Below are positions 10,961 through 25,690 of a stretch of DNA of 64,000 bases, in pieces (the stretch's first letter is position 1; each line of letters opens with the position of its first letter). The stretch is from Serinus canaria. Taxonomy: Eukaryota; Chordata; Aves; Passeriformes; Fringillidae. The DNA is taken from contig NC_066313.1 in the NCBI RefSeq assembly GCF_022539315.1, positions 65,723,934-65,787,933 on the forward strand. Direction: 5' to 3'. The notes below the pieces were generated by a model that did no database searches, was not told the DNA's origin, and saw only the letters and a list, made by a program, of their open reading frames with translations. The position numbers and the translations under genes were made by a program.

Positions 10961-13900
10961 CCCTGAGGAGATAAAGAATCAGCATATTCAACAAAATTTC
11001 GTGTTGTATAAGTATATCAACACTTATTGAATCTAAAGGAGCATTCTTTCATATGAACATCCTAGAGCCTACATGAAGTGAAAAGGAGTAAGATATAATA
11101 TCAGTCTAAAGTGTAACATCAGCATTTCTAAGGCCACAAATTTAGGATAAAGGAAAGCCTGTCTTCAGGATCCAGTCCAGATCAAAATGTTACAGCTGCA
11201 AGGAGCAAAGTGCTGATCCCATATAATTTTTCAGTGCTGGCTCAAATTAATGCAAATCTTCTCGTATGTGTGGAGTGAGTTTTATCCTGTGTTACCTGTT
11301 TTTCCACAGCTGACATAAAGTCAGCATACCAGCATAAATCTAACATAAAACTCATGTTGCATTCTCTGGCTAATTCAGCAGAAATGTATTCATGTGTTCA
11401 TAATTGTCTTTAAAGTGCTGTTCCAGAAGGGCATAAAATTGGTAGTAAATGGTCTTGATACACTGCAAATGTTGCTATGAGCAGAGGGGAACGTACCATA
11501 TATCTGAAACTAAGCATTTACTCTTAACCAAATTAATATCTTAACAGTCTTAGCAATTAACTCTGTTAGAAAAATATATGCTCATTGTTCAAATTAATAC
11601 AGAGATGTCACATCAGTAATAGCCTTCAAATTGTTTGTGTCTCCTTGGTGTTATTTCACATGTTCTCTGGCAAGAAGTGAGAAAGCTGAACAGAAGCCTC
11701 CATCTGCCCCACCTGACACAAGGGCTGTTGTTTGCCCCAACATATGACATACCAAGATATGTCAGGCCTTTGCCTCATGCAGTACCCCTGCAAATGAAGT
11801 TATAGGTAGAGAGGCTATAGCCAGTCCATTGACCACAACACAGTCATTAAAGCAAGCCAAGGTCAGCTCTGGCAAAAACAAGGCCAAAAACTACCCAGAC
11901 CCTGAGCCATCAGATCAGCCCAAAGGTTGAAGATTTTTGCTAATAATGGAAAAACCCGGGTTCATGAGGGTACAGATTCAGTGTTGTGTGTTCCTTTTAA
12001 ATCCTTTGTAAAACTGTATGATGCTCTGTAAATCTGCTTTATGTCTCTGGTACTTGAAAAGATGTTCAATAGGAGTTTTAGTTTGGTTTTCAGCTGACAA
12101 ATCTCTGCTATGTACTTGTGAACTCAACTATCAGTGTTCCAAGGACTAATGTTTAAAATGATGGAGGTCTGAACTTCCATGCTTCTATAGGAGAAAATAT
12201 CCCTTCTCTTCTCCACAAAGCATTTAGTTTAGCCTACCCTGCAGAAATCACAAAAAAACATTAGTTCCATCTCAATTATTGCAGTTGCGTTCTGTTAGGA
12301 TCTAAATTTATTTCACAGCAGCGTGTATTTGTGTGCTGTTAACACCTGACTGCTGAAAAGTACCAGGCTTATTTCAGCAGGACCTTTGAATGATGTATTC
12401 TAGTTCCTACTAAAAAATAGTGGCTGGGCAAACAAAACCTCAAGAGTGAAGTTCTGACAACATCTGCTGTCCTTACCTTTAGCTAGCTGCAAATTTTGGC
12501 TAGAAACTCTTCCCACCCCTTCCTTCCCCCTCCTTTTTTGCAGGTCTGCCAAGCATGCATAAAGAGAATATTTCAGCAGATGGTGTTCCTCATTGTTATT
12601 CTTATTGGTATCCAGGGATTTTTGAGTCCATGGGCACAAGAATGTTCTTGCCCACTGTGGTTGTAGTTCCACTTTGGCTTTAATTTCTAAGAGTCCGTAC
12701 GGCCAACATAATCTGTGATACCTCCTAATTAATAATACTTGGCATCCAGCATTGCTCTTGATGCTTTCAAAGTTGTAATTGCATCTATATATTAACAGGT
12801 TGCTTGTGCTGCATTCTGTCAGGAGAAAGAAGAGCATGCAGGTGATTTTTATAAGCTAGTAAAAAATGCTGAATCATAAAAGAGGATATACAAACCTCTA
12901 CATACAAGGAGAAAAATGTTATTAGATCCTGCCTTGTTCAGTGCCAATGCTGCAAGGTAGTCATGTTACTGTAAGAAGAATTACTTTGCAAAAGATTGTT
13001 TAAAAGCATATTAAAGACAGAAAGACTGGTGAGTTTTTTCCCCTATATGACTTGCCCAAGCCAATTTAAGCAAATCTGAAAGTGAAGTAGCTCTTCTAGT
13101 TTCTTCTGACCTAGCCTGTGTCTTCTGCAAGTACATATCTTCAGCATGTTTCAAATTATTTATGTGAGAGTGTGCGGCAATATGTGCCTGTAACTGTGTT
13201 AAATGTCTAAATTCCCACTGTAGTCATATTAAGAGATCTAGAGCAGCATTCAGTAGCATAGAAAAGTATCCAGTACCATATGGAATACTCCAAAGGGAAT
13301 CCATACATTCCTACTTGACTGCTGAATTTCTCTGTAAAACAGAGAAAATAATGGTTGAAAACCAATCTATTGATATCTTTGAAGACTTCCAATAAAGGGA
13401 CTACCAGGGATAAAAATCTTTGTCTTTTCAGGAGTGTATGATGCATGAGGAGTGACAGGGACACAAGTTATCAACAAGAATAGAAATTACTGAATAATGG
13501 CCACATCATCTACACTGTGAGGATGACTGTTTCTTTAAAATAGACATTTACTGCTGAATCATAATGCAGAAGTTGCAATGATAGGACAAAAAGGGATGTT
13601 TCACTAAAGGATATAAAATCTGCATCCTGGATTTTGTCTCTGTTGCAAAACTGCTATTCCCTCAGTTAAATGTATGGGTTGTATGGTTGTTAAATGTTTG
13701 GAAGTTGGTTTTAAACTGTCATTTAATGCCTTCTAAAAAATGCAACAGGCCTAAACTTCGAATGTTTGGCCAGAAGCACATTTTGCCTCCAGGTAAGATG
13801 CAACAGCAAATGAAATTCATTTGGTTTATTTATCCTAACACCCTATCACATGCAAATGAACTCTAATATCCCTGTATTATAATACTCCATTGAGAACATA

Positions 13901-16900
13901 AAATCTTCTTGGCTTTAAAGGTGTAATTAAAAAAATTTATGAAGTGTTATGATATTAAGTATGAATCTTTGGTAATCAGTTTCCTTCTCTATCTTCGTGC
14001 AAAGGTTACATAGTGTTGCATCTAGCCATATGCAGTTGTGAAAGGGAACTGGATTATGACATGTGGTCTATAAAATGTGGCATTGCTGACTGAATCAAAT
14101 ACAATAGCTATGGTGGTGCTTCAGGACCTGACCTTGCAATCCATTATTCAATATGCAAGTGGCTGTCCATGTGGCTAAACCATCTAACTGCTAAAGAAAT
14201 TAGCTTTCTAATGCTGCATTCTTAGAACAGACTAGAAAACTAAGAGCTTGGACCTCCTCAGCTCTTCACTTATGGAAGAAGCAAAAAATTATTCTCTCCT
14301 TTCATCTAAACCATCCTGATGGATAAGTGTAGCATTATTTCCAAACCTTTCCATTTGGAAATGATAGCTACATTTCAACACCATTATCTGCCTTCAAGCT
14401 GTGTTCCTCTGCCTACCCAGATCTTTGTTCTAGGTTCTGTCACATTTTCAGCAATCCAGAGTGTTCATTTTAAAAGATGCCAGATTGGGCACAGGCTGTT
14501 TGAATTCATGATACTGGACAGGGTGAAGGCAAGGGGATTTTTGAATTAATCCTTTTTCTGATTCAAGATTGGAATAGACTAATAGAAGACAAATCTTAGC
14601 AGTCCAAGACCAGACTAAACACTGTAACATATGTATGAATTTGTGTTTTGCACATATTTCATTGCAGAATGTGATTGGTAGTCTTTAAGACTGTGTTACT
14701 TCTTAAAAGCTCGGAAGGTTTTTCATTTACATATCAGGGAATATTTTGTTGTTCATTCCAGGTATTTGCAATGTGTGCAATGGAACTCCCTCCAGGCTCT
14801 GAATTGCTAGGTGTTAAGTGGGGCAGTCCATACGTCCCGCCTGCATGCCGAGAGTAATTTGTGAGCAAGGAATTAAAAGCCTGGGTTCTAATATAACAGC
14901 TGGCAAATCAACATTGTGTTTCATTCATTCAATTAAACTACACAGTACGATTTTGGACTTGGTCCAAGTCCTACCCTGGAAAAATATGAGTCTTTCACTG
15001 AGAGTTCAATGCAGTCCTCAGTGACTTGCAGCTATCAAATAAACTGCAGCTCTCACAGTCCTGGAAGATTTATGACCTTCTCTCTAAGCTTGACTACAGC
15101 TGTTAAGTCCAGAGCTTTAGAGGGCTGAGCCTCTGACACTCATTGAGTACATGGGCTGTATTTGTCAAGCTGACTAATTTCATACAGAGTTGATGTGAAT
15201 CATTCCTCAAAGTACTGTTAAAAGATGCTGGATGTCAGACATGAAACAGGTCTGTCATCACTTGCTCCGGTGACAGGCACATAGGAGCAAAATACTCTGA
15301 AACATGATAACAACTTAAAATATTAGCAGGTACAAAAAGAAGAAAATTTGCTTTTTTCTTTCTCCACACAAACTGAAATGATACATATCAGCATGCTATG
15401 GCAAGTGGCTCTTCTTCCCTTATGGGTCAATAAAAGAATTTATACTAAATGATCATGTCTCTTTATGTTCCAGAGGGACTGTCTGACTTTGCCCAGAGTC
15501 ACCTTTCCTATATGGACTCCATGTTAACTGCTTCAAGAAATTATTTACCATGTATTCCCCCCAAAAATAATCCCAACCCAAACCTCCTAGCATCATTGTT
15601 GCACAGTATTTTTTCTAGATGCTGCTTTTATTTTTCAAATTACTTGCCTCATTTCTCTTTGAGCTGGTTTGAAAGGATTTACAAGCAGAAGTCTAAACTG
15701 ACTCTGTGCATGCATAGTTTCATTTTCCCACCATATTGTTAAGGCATATCAAGATACAATCTAGAGACAGTATTTCAAAATAATTTCATATATTTTTTTA
15801 AATCTGGAGAGCTTTCAAATATAAACTCTTTGCTTAAAAAATAAAATAATCCAGTTTTCTTTCACATAACTTTAAATAGGTTTATAGGTCCCTTTCATGT
15901 TTCATTATCTACTCCCTGGAATTACCTACCTGTTGTATTTTCAGTTACAGATGAACTTTTCCTGTACACAGTGTACCTACATCTGAACGACAGATGCTTT
16001 CATTGCTGATATGCCTGCTAACATCTTTGTTTACTAAGATAAATAATCAAACATACCATCAAGCATAAGTTACTTGAAGCACATCAAGAAAACGGATAGA
16101 ATTTGTTAGTCTGTGCTAGACAGAAGCCAGTCTTTGGGCCATGACCAGATTTAAATGATGCTATCAGAAATTTCCATTAATATATGCTTTCTGACTCCAT
16201 TATACATGGTCAGAGTACATGCAGACATTGTCGTTTCCATAGGAATGCAGAAGGAGAAATTAAGACAATCCCATTACTATCAGCCAAACTTCTTAATGCT
16301 CTCTCAGCCTACATCATCTACTCTTTCAATTTCATAAACTTGTTTTTCACACATCATTTCTCACAGAGAAAGAAGGTGCAGCCAGGATGTGGATGGAATA
16401 TGATGAGATCTTTCTTATCAACAATAAGCAAAAAATTTATTCTTTCATGATTTTTCATGAGAGCAGACTGGTTACCTGAAAAAAAAAAAGTTTTCCTCTG
16501 TTTTATTACCTGTTTTATCTGCACTTCTTCATTGGTGATAAGAACCTGAAAGCAGAGAAAGATTTAGCAGTTGTTAGTGATTTTAAAAATACACTAGGAA
16601 AAATATTAATTTAAAAGTCATGTTTAAAACATCTATTTTCATGAAAGGAGGAAGTTGTCAGACCTGCCTGATTTAGTTTTGATTTATCTATGTGGTACTG
16701 TATAACACAAGTTTGGGGCAGCTCTGCAAAATAAACTCTAAATGCCCTAAATTTTCAGAACTATAAGACTGGACTCCTTTAACTAATTAAATCTGATCAT
16801 GCAGTGAACTTGAGAGTTAGATAGATTTGCTTTGTGGTCGTCCCTTCTGTTCTTGCAAGTTCCTACTATGGCTGTTTGATACATACTACAGTAATTTGTA

Positions 16901-17758
16901 TTGACATGAGTCATTGGAAACATCAAGGGGAAAATGTGACTACGGGGAGGAAGACCCCCTCACAGGAATTTTATTCCTGCTTAGTGAAAAGTGAACCAAA
17001 ACTTCCAAAAGGTAGGAGAGAAATTGCCTTAGCAGCAGATAAAGGAGAAAGCGTGGGACAGCAAACATCCCTCTTTTACTTCTCTGAGAAAAAAGACTGA
17101 AGAGAAGTTCCTCTGACTCTGACTTCCTTTGTTCACTCTATTTTTAACAGGAATCATGGGATTTCTGGACATGTGTGAAGGAAAACAAGTGGAGGAAGAC
17201 TGCTGAGACTATCAAAATAGGAACATCTTCCCTTTTGTTGGTGAGGAAGCAGTGAAGAAAACAGGAATGACAGAAATCCCTATGCTTGTTCACTTTCTGT
17301 TCCTAGTGTTTGGTACCATCATCTTTCCTCCTCTTCTCCCCTCAGGCTGACCTGTATGAAATGTACAGCCTCAACCTGTGTAGTGTGGCAGGAAGAATAG
17401 TTGTTTGACACCTGACTGAAAGGCAGTCACATGGAAAATAGGAAGGCAGGTTAGTGAGTCTAGGACTTGAGAAGCTGGGGCTAAGGTTTCTCTATGCTAG
17501 GAAAGTGCATCCCTTGTTAATCACTGCATGAATCCGTCTTATTTAGGGCTGAGAATAATTGTTAGGTAACTAGATAAAAACCACACAATGCCTTTCCCCA
17601 TACCCTTTATACATGTTTGATACTGTAATTCTAACATTTTACCCTAGAGTGAAGTGTGTTCCTGACAGCAGCTGAGATGAAAGCTGACATCTGGAACCTA
17701 ACTAGTCACATTTAGTGGAGAAATCTAGGAATATATGCCTTCCTCTGTGTGTCTTCAG
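10961..17758. other. Unique non-coding DNA
   Basis: About 6.8 kb without a recognised gene or repeat family. The longest open frame is 12400-12837 on the minus strand (145 codons). Its translation shows no domain, no conserved block and no splice context I recognise, and that length is within chance expectation. Another minus frame at 13207-13464 (85 codons) is equally uninformative. An A-run lies near 16480-16491. Confidence 0.55.
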
Positions 17759-17796
17759 GGAAAAAAAAAAAAGAGAAAAAAGGAAAAAAATAAAGG
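17759..17796. repeat. A-rich low-complexity stretch
   Basis: Runs of A interrupted by single G or GG and one T. It is compatible with a decayed poly(A) tail or simple slippage. No retrotransposon body is recognisable on either side. Confidence 0.8.
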
Positions 17797-20700
17797 AATT
17801 ATCTCAACTGTGAACAAGGGAATTCAGACCTGCTAGCCAGATTCTACTTAAAATGCCATAGTGTGACAATCTGTCTGCTCAGCTTTGGCACATACCTTAC
17901 TGTGAAACTTTGGGTGCTTAAAGAAGTAAGTTCCCACTTTCCCTCTACAGTCTGTCACTGGAGAGAAATCACATGGTAAAGTCTGTTTGCTAGTTTTAAG
18001 CAATATTCCATGTGTCTAAACTTGTGTAGAAAAGGTCACCACAAAGGCTTTTAGCAACACCTTCCTGTTGCCAAAGAAGAGAACTTGCTCTGGAAGCACT
18101 CTAACAGTTGGAAACATGACAGGTGTAGGATGTCTGCCTGATGGTGGCATACCTCCCATTTTACATAGCCCAGAGCTAAACAAGGAGATCCTCTTCCTTA
18201 TCCTCCAGTTCCCCTCATCCTTACAGAACCCCTTGTCCTTCTCTCTCTCTATCTAGCTTCTGCCATGCTATTTTCTCCTCTTGACTTGCTTGTCTGTTTC
18301 TCACCAGTGTTTTCTCCCTGCTGTCTGTGCTCCTTGTTTCTTCTGATCCCCAGTTCCTCTAATGTCAAAGTAAAAACAAGTGCTGAAGCTTTCATCATTA
18401 ACACTTTTCATAATGTTAGTAAAGAACTGCCAGCACAGTTTACTTCACAGATTTTCAGTTTTCTGAAGGCCATCCATCTCCAACTGATAACATTCCATGA
18501 TGGAAGGTCCAACAAATGCAACTTGGTATTTTCTGGAGACAGTGTGCAGAAAAGTTAATGTTTTCTTTTTGGCTTCAGTGGGGTCCTGCCCTTTTCATAG
18601 AAGGAAGAGAGTATATTAGGATGGGTTACAGATATCTGTGTGGCACCTGGCATAAGCTCATTTCTGCAGGCTGTAGTCTAGAGCACTGAGCAGTCTGTCC
18701 AAGCACCCTGTGGAAAGAATATTGAATTAATACATGGTTATGAACAGTCCATCCTTAATGGAAAATAGTCAGATGTCTTAGGTTTGATTCATACTTAAAT
18801 ACCACAAAACATTTCCCACTGCAACACTGATGGGAAGCAGCAGGAAGGCAGAGTAACATACTGCTGGGGCAGTCTCTTGGTATGGAGAAGAGACTCAAAC
18901 CTCGTGAATACCAGTGTATAGCACTCACTGCAAATATTTCTTTGCTTATCTGCTATTTCTGGTATTTTATGTAGGGCTGGGAATCACAGAGTAATTGACT
19001 ATATTTTGATTATATCCTCCATCAGCCCAGGAAAGGACCAGTTCCACACTCATCTCCTTCAATCACAACACTAGACAACAATGCATGACTTAGAACATAA
19101 AATGAAGGAATTTAATGAAAGACAAGTCATTATCACTTCATATGAGCTGTGGCCCCATGAGGCTTCTGCCAAGCCCAGTGAAGAAAACTTTCATGATCTC
19201 TTCCAAAGTCATACAATAAACTGATAACTATTTTCTGACAGTTTTTGAGAGGATGATACTATGTATGGTTAAAAATTAACATTTTAATGAATGCCTCTGC
19301 ATGAGAATTATTTACATTTAACCAATACTAAGATAGGAATGAAAGAGAAATTAATAAAAATGAATGCAATATGATAGACTGAGAGAAATACTCCTGCTAG
19401 TGTTAATATAGAAAACAGTTCAAGATCTAACAAATACTATCTATTAAATATAAAGCAAGTACATTATCAAATGGAGAAAAAATAGAGAAGAATCTGTAAA
19501 GCTTCTCTGTAGTATGTCAGAAACAGGTTGAAAACCACTGACCTGCCTTAGAGACTAAATGGGTACAAAGAGATCAGCCATAAGTAAAATGGAACATGGG
19601 TAATATGGAGGTGGCAGAAACTTGTGGACTAATTCTTTCGTGAACTTTCAAGGTCTCCTAAATAATGAATGATATTTGAAAGATTCCTGTACGATATTGT
19701 GGGTTTGGAACATAAATTGTTTTAAGGATTTAAGCACTATTTCTAGATTTTTTTCAGTGGAAAAAAAAATTAATGGGAGAAAAGCATTAGCTCACAGCAT
19801 CAAAGCCCCTACTAAAAAGGAGGTCTTGTGTTCCTGTAAGACACTGGGCTTTCAGTATTTCAGGATTGTTATGTCTTTTAATACTCTTGACTACATTAAT
19901 ATTTTCTTGCAAACCTGTTGTAAATAACCAGACATCTATTGACGAAGCAGGGGAGAAATAAGAGGATAGCAGAGCCAGCAGGAGGTCCATAAGGGTACAG
20001 TACTGGGAAAATGAAAGTCAAGTGAATAGATGAATGGAGAAACATTGGGAGGAAAATAGGGGGGAAAAGCAGAGAGAACAGTGAACACAGCAGGGGACTG
20101 TGCTTTGAAGAAAGGAAGTGCCATAAAAGCAAATGAGAAAAAGCACAATGAAAGAGGAAGGGAAATGATTTAGCTAGGTTGAACCTAATCAGAACAGTCA
20201 GAAAGATATGGATTTTTTTATTAAGCAGAGACTTCAAGGGACACAAAGCCTACTAAATGGCTCTCTGTCATCTGTTTGGCAGGTACACCTGTGGGGAGAA
20301 AGAAGCACAAAGGGCAGAAGAAAGTAGAGGGAGCAGGACAAAACTCATGTTCCTCTAACTGGTTTTTGGCTTTCACAGTTGCAGACTGTACAAAAAATTG
20401 CCCTAAGCATCTCAGCACCTACTCAAAATTCTGCACCAGGTGAACTGCAGCTTAAGCTGCTACAGTATCCAAGAGGGAAGTGTAAAAGTCAAGTAAAGTT
20501 CAGGGTCCTGTTTTTGTAATAGCCTTAATAATAGCTGTGTTAGTTATTGAGACAGCAATCTGCTTTCTGAATAGTTGTGTGTCATTCACAATATCCCTTC
20601 AAAACATATTCTCTTCTTTTACTGCCAATGGTAGAAACAACTTTTTTATGTATTCTCTGCTAGCTTTTAAGAAAAGATAAAATACATCAAGATCATTTAC

Positions 20701-23700
20701 AAAGTAAGAGCCAACCTAACAAAGTAATCTTCATGCATTCTTTTCTGAACAGGCTGATGCTCTGCCATTCTGGTTACCTGCAAGAATGATCAATAACCTT
20801 TACATGTTAATCATGATGAATGCTAGTCTTGTAAGTGGAAAATTCCTGAAAGAGAAGTACCTTGTAGAGCTTCCACTCACACTCATAGATACTTTAGGCA
20901 CTGTGGTAGAATTTCCCAAAGCAGTTAGGAGTTTTGTTTCAGATATTTAAAATAATTTCAGTGTCAATTCATTAAGGCAGTGGTGTCTTTACACATGATC
21001 ATGGCCCTTCTAGATGCCTACACAGTGTTTCTCTGCAGATGGCTCTGTCACTTAAAAAAAAAAACATGCTGAATGTGACAGTACCTACCACATCAACTAT
21101 GAAAAGTGGATATAGCAGCTCAAATTCTTTGATACTGTAACTCCAGGGGAGGGAAAATAAGCTGTAACATCTGTAAGCTTTAGCAGATTTGAGGCACCAA
21201 ATCTCTTTGATTCAGCTCAAATGTTATGCTGCTAAGCAAATTCTAGTTTTATAGTTCCCAGACAATTTTGCCTCTCTCAGCTTTCCAACTTAGGTATTCA
21301 TCATGCATGTCTTTCATGTGTATTACAGTTTGAAATGGACCATGATAGTGTTTGAGGGCTCCCAGTGTGAGAATTTGTGTGGCTCCTTATTTTGGCTGTA
21401 CAAGGTACTGAGCCCAGCTATGTTTTCTAAGTTTGTAATACCTGTGATCTTACCAATTCATTTTTGTGCACACAGCCCATGATATTCTTTACACTTCAAC
21501 AACAAACTAATGTTTAGATTAATGCCAAAAATATGCAAATTGTCAAACTTTTCATTTCATTTACAGTCTTCCTGACTAATCATATGAAAAACAGTATTTG
21601 TTTGAATGTAGCAACATTTTCAAAAGGGCTCTGGGGGCATGGAGCCAGTCCCCCAAAATGACATTGCAAAGAGCAGTTCTGTATTCTCCTTAGATTGATT
21701 ATATCCATAGGCTTAGCAACAATTCAGCCCTGTCAGTTTGATTCAGCATGATGCCAGGATTTTAGACCACTATGCAGACACAGTCCCACTGTTTGTACTT
21801 GTTACAGTCCCGTAGTGAAACTTTATTTAATAGCTTGTGGCTATTCAGAGAACCTGTGAACAAACACTCTTGCACTAGATTCAGTGGATCTGAAACAATT
21901 TAGGATCCGAGCAATGCACTGCAAGCTCACCATCTCCAGATTTTCACTCTAAGGTAGTAGCAGACTGAGGAGAACACGAATGACAGGATAAACCTGAGAT
22001 TTTGAGCTCAGGTATGGGTTACTTGTGGCTTTCAAATGACTTATCACCAGGTCAGTCATAGCTACTGTATTGTAGCCATGCTGTTTTCTGGTTAAGGCAC
22101 AAGAGGAATAAACAGGTTTTCTGTTATGGGAGAAAAAAACAACCAGAAAACCAAACACCAGGACCTAATTAGACTAACACTGCCAGATTATCCTGCAATG
22201 CATGGCAGTGCTGAGAGAGAACAGTGGGATGCCTTGGGAGCCTGATCTGTCCCATTAGTGCAATGCCCCCCTGCAACTTTCATCTTGGATCTCTGTGAAA
22301 TGTGCTATTTTCCTGCTGATTTTGCCCATATGAACATGAAAACGTGGGTTGGAGGATCACGAAGATGATCTGCTCTTCTTCTAGCTTAGACAAGAGTAAA
22401 AGGGTAAAACTTACACGTGTCAATGGAAAGGTTCTCAGTGACTTCAGTGTTTGCTTTGCTGGGGTATGAGTCAGAATGACACACAGGTGGTGGGGATTTA
22501 GTTATCTCTTGAGTGTTTCCTGTCTATTTTAAGCAATTATCTGGCTCAAACGAATTTAGGAAGCTCACTATGCAGCTTGCAACTGCATAGAGGAAATATG
22601 CAAGACAAAGCCTCTCATTGATTTGCTTGTATATAAATACAACCGTAATAAAGTACAGTTTTCTTGCTGTTAATAGCATACTGCTGATGGAAGAAAGGAA
22701 AGGAATAAACTAATAATCCCCCTTCCTTTGTTTTGTGCTTTTCTTACTGCAGGCTGCTGAAATGAGACAAGTCTACCAAAAAGTTTTGCCTCTGTAATGC
22801 AATCTGATGGGCAGCAAGGTTTGAGGCATTGAAGCACCATGAGGGGGTGAGAAAGTATGGTCTCCTAACGTTAGCAGAAGGAATATATATGTTCTGTTGA
22901 AGGATGAAAAAAAATACTCGAGTTTACACTTATTTTGTGCTCCTAACTGATGAGTCTAGGAATCAAAGAAAGACAGTATTAGGGGGAGTTAATTAGTGAT
23001 TAAGCTACAGCCAAATACAAATGACTGCCTTAAAATTCAGTCAGAAAGCTCCAGAGATACCAAGCAGTCAAGGCAAGTAAGAAACCCTGGGGTCTCATTT
23101 CATTCTTCATTGATTTGTATGAAGTGCAGAGCTCAGTAAGGAGTGAATTTTGAACTACTGCAATCTTGTAAACCCTGTTTTAGAGACTTGAAAGAGATAG
23201 CAGAGAAAAAAAAAAAAAAAAGAAAGAGGAGCTTTTTTCCCATTCTCTTCCCTAATGCTTGACAGAGATGAACATGTAATTTCATCTCACAATACCTTCC
23301 TGATTATGTGACTTTAGCAACAGTTTTGTTTCCTATAAATCTCCAGGTATTTTGTGTTGCTGTCTGATTTCCTGAACAAAAACATTTCTGCAGTTCTTTC
23401 TGTTTCTGCTGCCTCCACTAATGAGTTCTCAGAGGTACATTAACCTAAATAGATTTATAAATGAGAGGAGTTAAAGGATGCCTCTTAGTTAGTGCAGAGG
23501 GCTTGGGAATATGTGTAAGAAGCCTTCTCCTCTATTTTCTCTGTTCTTCTTACACAGCATCTTCCTTTTTTAGGGAAAAGGGAACTGCCATTCCCAGTAA
23601 GTGCCCAGCCTAAACTTGATTGGACAGAGTCATCTTTCCTTGCTGAGACACACAGTACTCCAAGTATCATGTCTGCCCACAAGAATAAAAGTCTTTCAGC

Positions 23701-25064
23701 ACTACTCCTATTTTCCCTCACCATTTTTTTGGTGCTGGGGAACATCAGCTATCTAAATAGTGAAGAGGAATTGAGCATTATAAGGGACATAAGCAAGCTC
23801 TATGGCAGGTAAAAGAAATCAGATATCTCTGGGGCTCTGATGTTGTTAATTTTCCTAAGTTCTTGTTTAGTTCTAAGACAAAAATAATTATTCATGTGCA
23901 AGTTGGCATGCTAAAGTTAGAGCAACCATTCAACCAGGATTTTTGGTGCAGTATCTAAACTGGCCTTTGTTCTCTTCATTAATATCTGACCTACTGTGAA
24001 GCAAGTGAGAGAGAGTACCTCAGGCAAGACAGGGATGCATCTACTTGGGAAAGGATGGCAGCTTTCTCCCCATGGATGGATGTTCCTGTATTACTTTTCC
24101 TCCTTTAACTAGTGTCAGATAATCTGAGGGAGACAATGTAGCTGTTTGTGTGTTCTTAGCAATCACCCATAATCATTGTATGGTGGTCATTGGGAGCGGA
24201 AACCAAAATAGTTAAAATATTTCAAATGGCCTCATTGGACAAGGCTTGATATTAAAACTGCAGCAGGTGTGGAACTTTTTTGTTCAGCCCTTTTTTCCAC
24301 GAAGAAAATCATTGACCAACTGCTGGAAAACCATTTAGTGCTGTGGGATGACATTTTGTGTTCTTTTTGTTCAGCAGCAATGATTTATAAATTACTGGGA
24401 CTCTACACATAAGGCCCCCTATTACAAAACACCACCCCAACCCTTCTTCCATTGTGGTTGATATAAAAGCTCTTATTGGTTTTAATGTGTTCTGTATAAA
24501 GCCCAATGATTGTAGTGGGGAGTCAGGAATAATTTATGCCACCTACTGATCAACTAATACTCTCTGGTGGGTTTTTCTTTGTGTTTGGAATAAGAGAGCA
24601 CAGACAACTTCCATTTAAGATAATTCAGCTGAAGACTGCTGACTGAGATTAAGCTGTGTGGAGTGTTTTCTGGTGTTCCTATTTGATACTGGATAATAGT
24701 AATAATAACACTAGCTTGTAATTTCTGCAGTCATTAAAGTCTTTGAAAAAATATGAAAAATGAACTACATATTTATGACTTTCTTGAGCAAGCTTATTAA
24801 AAATTTTTGTCAATAATGTTCAACTATGAGGAAGAATTCTGACAGGTTATTTAACAGAACATTTAAGGTTTTCATTAAAATGACTTTGAGTTGTCTGAAG
24901 TTCTATAGTTATTCCATGAAGGCTTTGGCTTCAGCATGTAGCCTACTCTCCTTGAAAAAACCCCCACTAAATCAAACCAGAAAAATAAAGCAACTTAATC
25001 CTATAATTTCCCATGTGGCCTTTTTCCCTTCAAAATATATTATTGACTCATGAAAACTCATTGT
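17797..25064. other. Unique non-coding DNA with strand-biased patches
   Basis: No gene or interspersed repeat recognised. About 18180-18370 is C/T-rich on the + strand, and about 19935-20175 is purine-rich, which explains a 116-codon minus-strand frame there. An A16 run lies at 23206-23221 inside an AG-rich stretch. The remainder is ordinary AT-rich sequence. Confidence 0.55.
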
Positions 25065-25690
25065 GTGTTCTTTCCCCCATCTCACTTTTTGAAAGTGCCA
25101 GTGGCATATGCTGTCCAATGGGAGGACAAGGGCCCATCTGTTGTCTATAGGGCCTATCTGTTGCTGCCATCCTTTATACCTTGCCAGTGTCTCCAGTTGT
25201 TGGATTAAGGGTGCTACAAGGTATTACCCTGTCTATCCCTTTGATACCTGTCTTTGAGAGTGATTCTCATGAATTTGCCTAATCCCTTTTGGAATCTGCT
25301 GTTATTATCTGCCTAGACATTTTCTGTGAAAACTAATTTCATATCACCATTTTGCTCTATAAAGAAACATTTTGCATCTACCTCTATCTTGATCCAATTT
25401 TTCTACTTTCAGAAACTGAGCCTTGCTTCCTGTATTGCAAGATTTAGCAAATAAGGTTCTGCACTCAGCTTAATGTTTCATGTCTTTTCAAACATTTCAG
25501 TCACATTTCCTTAGGCTTCTCCCTTTTGAAGTTTCAGCCCTTTTAGCCTGTCCTCACAAGGCATTCAGTCTGCCACCCTGCTCATTTTAACTGTCCTTAT
25601 CATTACCCACTTTAAACTCTGTTACGTCTTTCTTAAAACATGGAGATTTCCAATTTTCTATTTATCCAGTCTGAACTTTGAGGACAGAAA
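25065..25690 (-). mobile_element. Ancient CR1 LINE fragment (antisense)
   Basis: Read on the minus strand, this segment follows the 3' portion of old amniote CR1 elements. From right to left come a CTTGTGAGGACAGGCTAAAAG block (seen in younger copies as TATGAGGAAAGGCT), GGAGAAGCCTAAGGA, an A-rich middle, AGGCAAATTCATGAGAA, and finally a CAGCATATGCCACTGGC block. That last block resembles the CR1 end type containing an AGCATCTGGCACTGGCC motif. Divergence is high with many indels, so this copy is much older than the one near 60.5 kb. No coding potential remains. The family assignment rests on remembered consensus and the boundaries are approximate. Confidence 0.75.

Noticed and set aside
12400..12837. 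145-codon minus-strand open frame as a gene
   Set aside because: No recognisable family or splice context. In AT-rich DNA a few frames above 130 codons are expected by chance in 64 kb over six frames (rough estimate).
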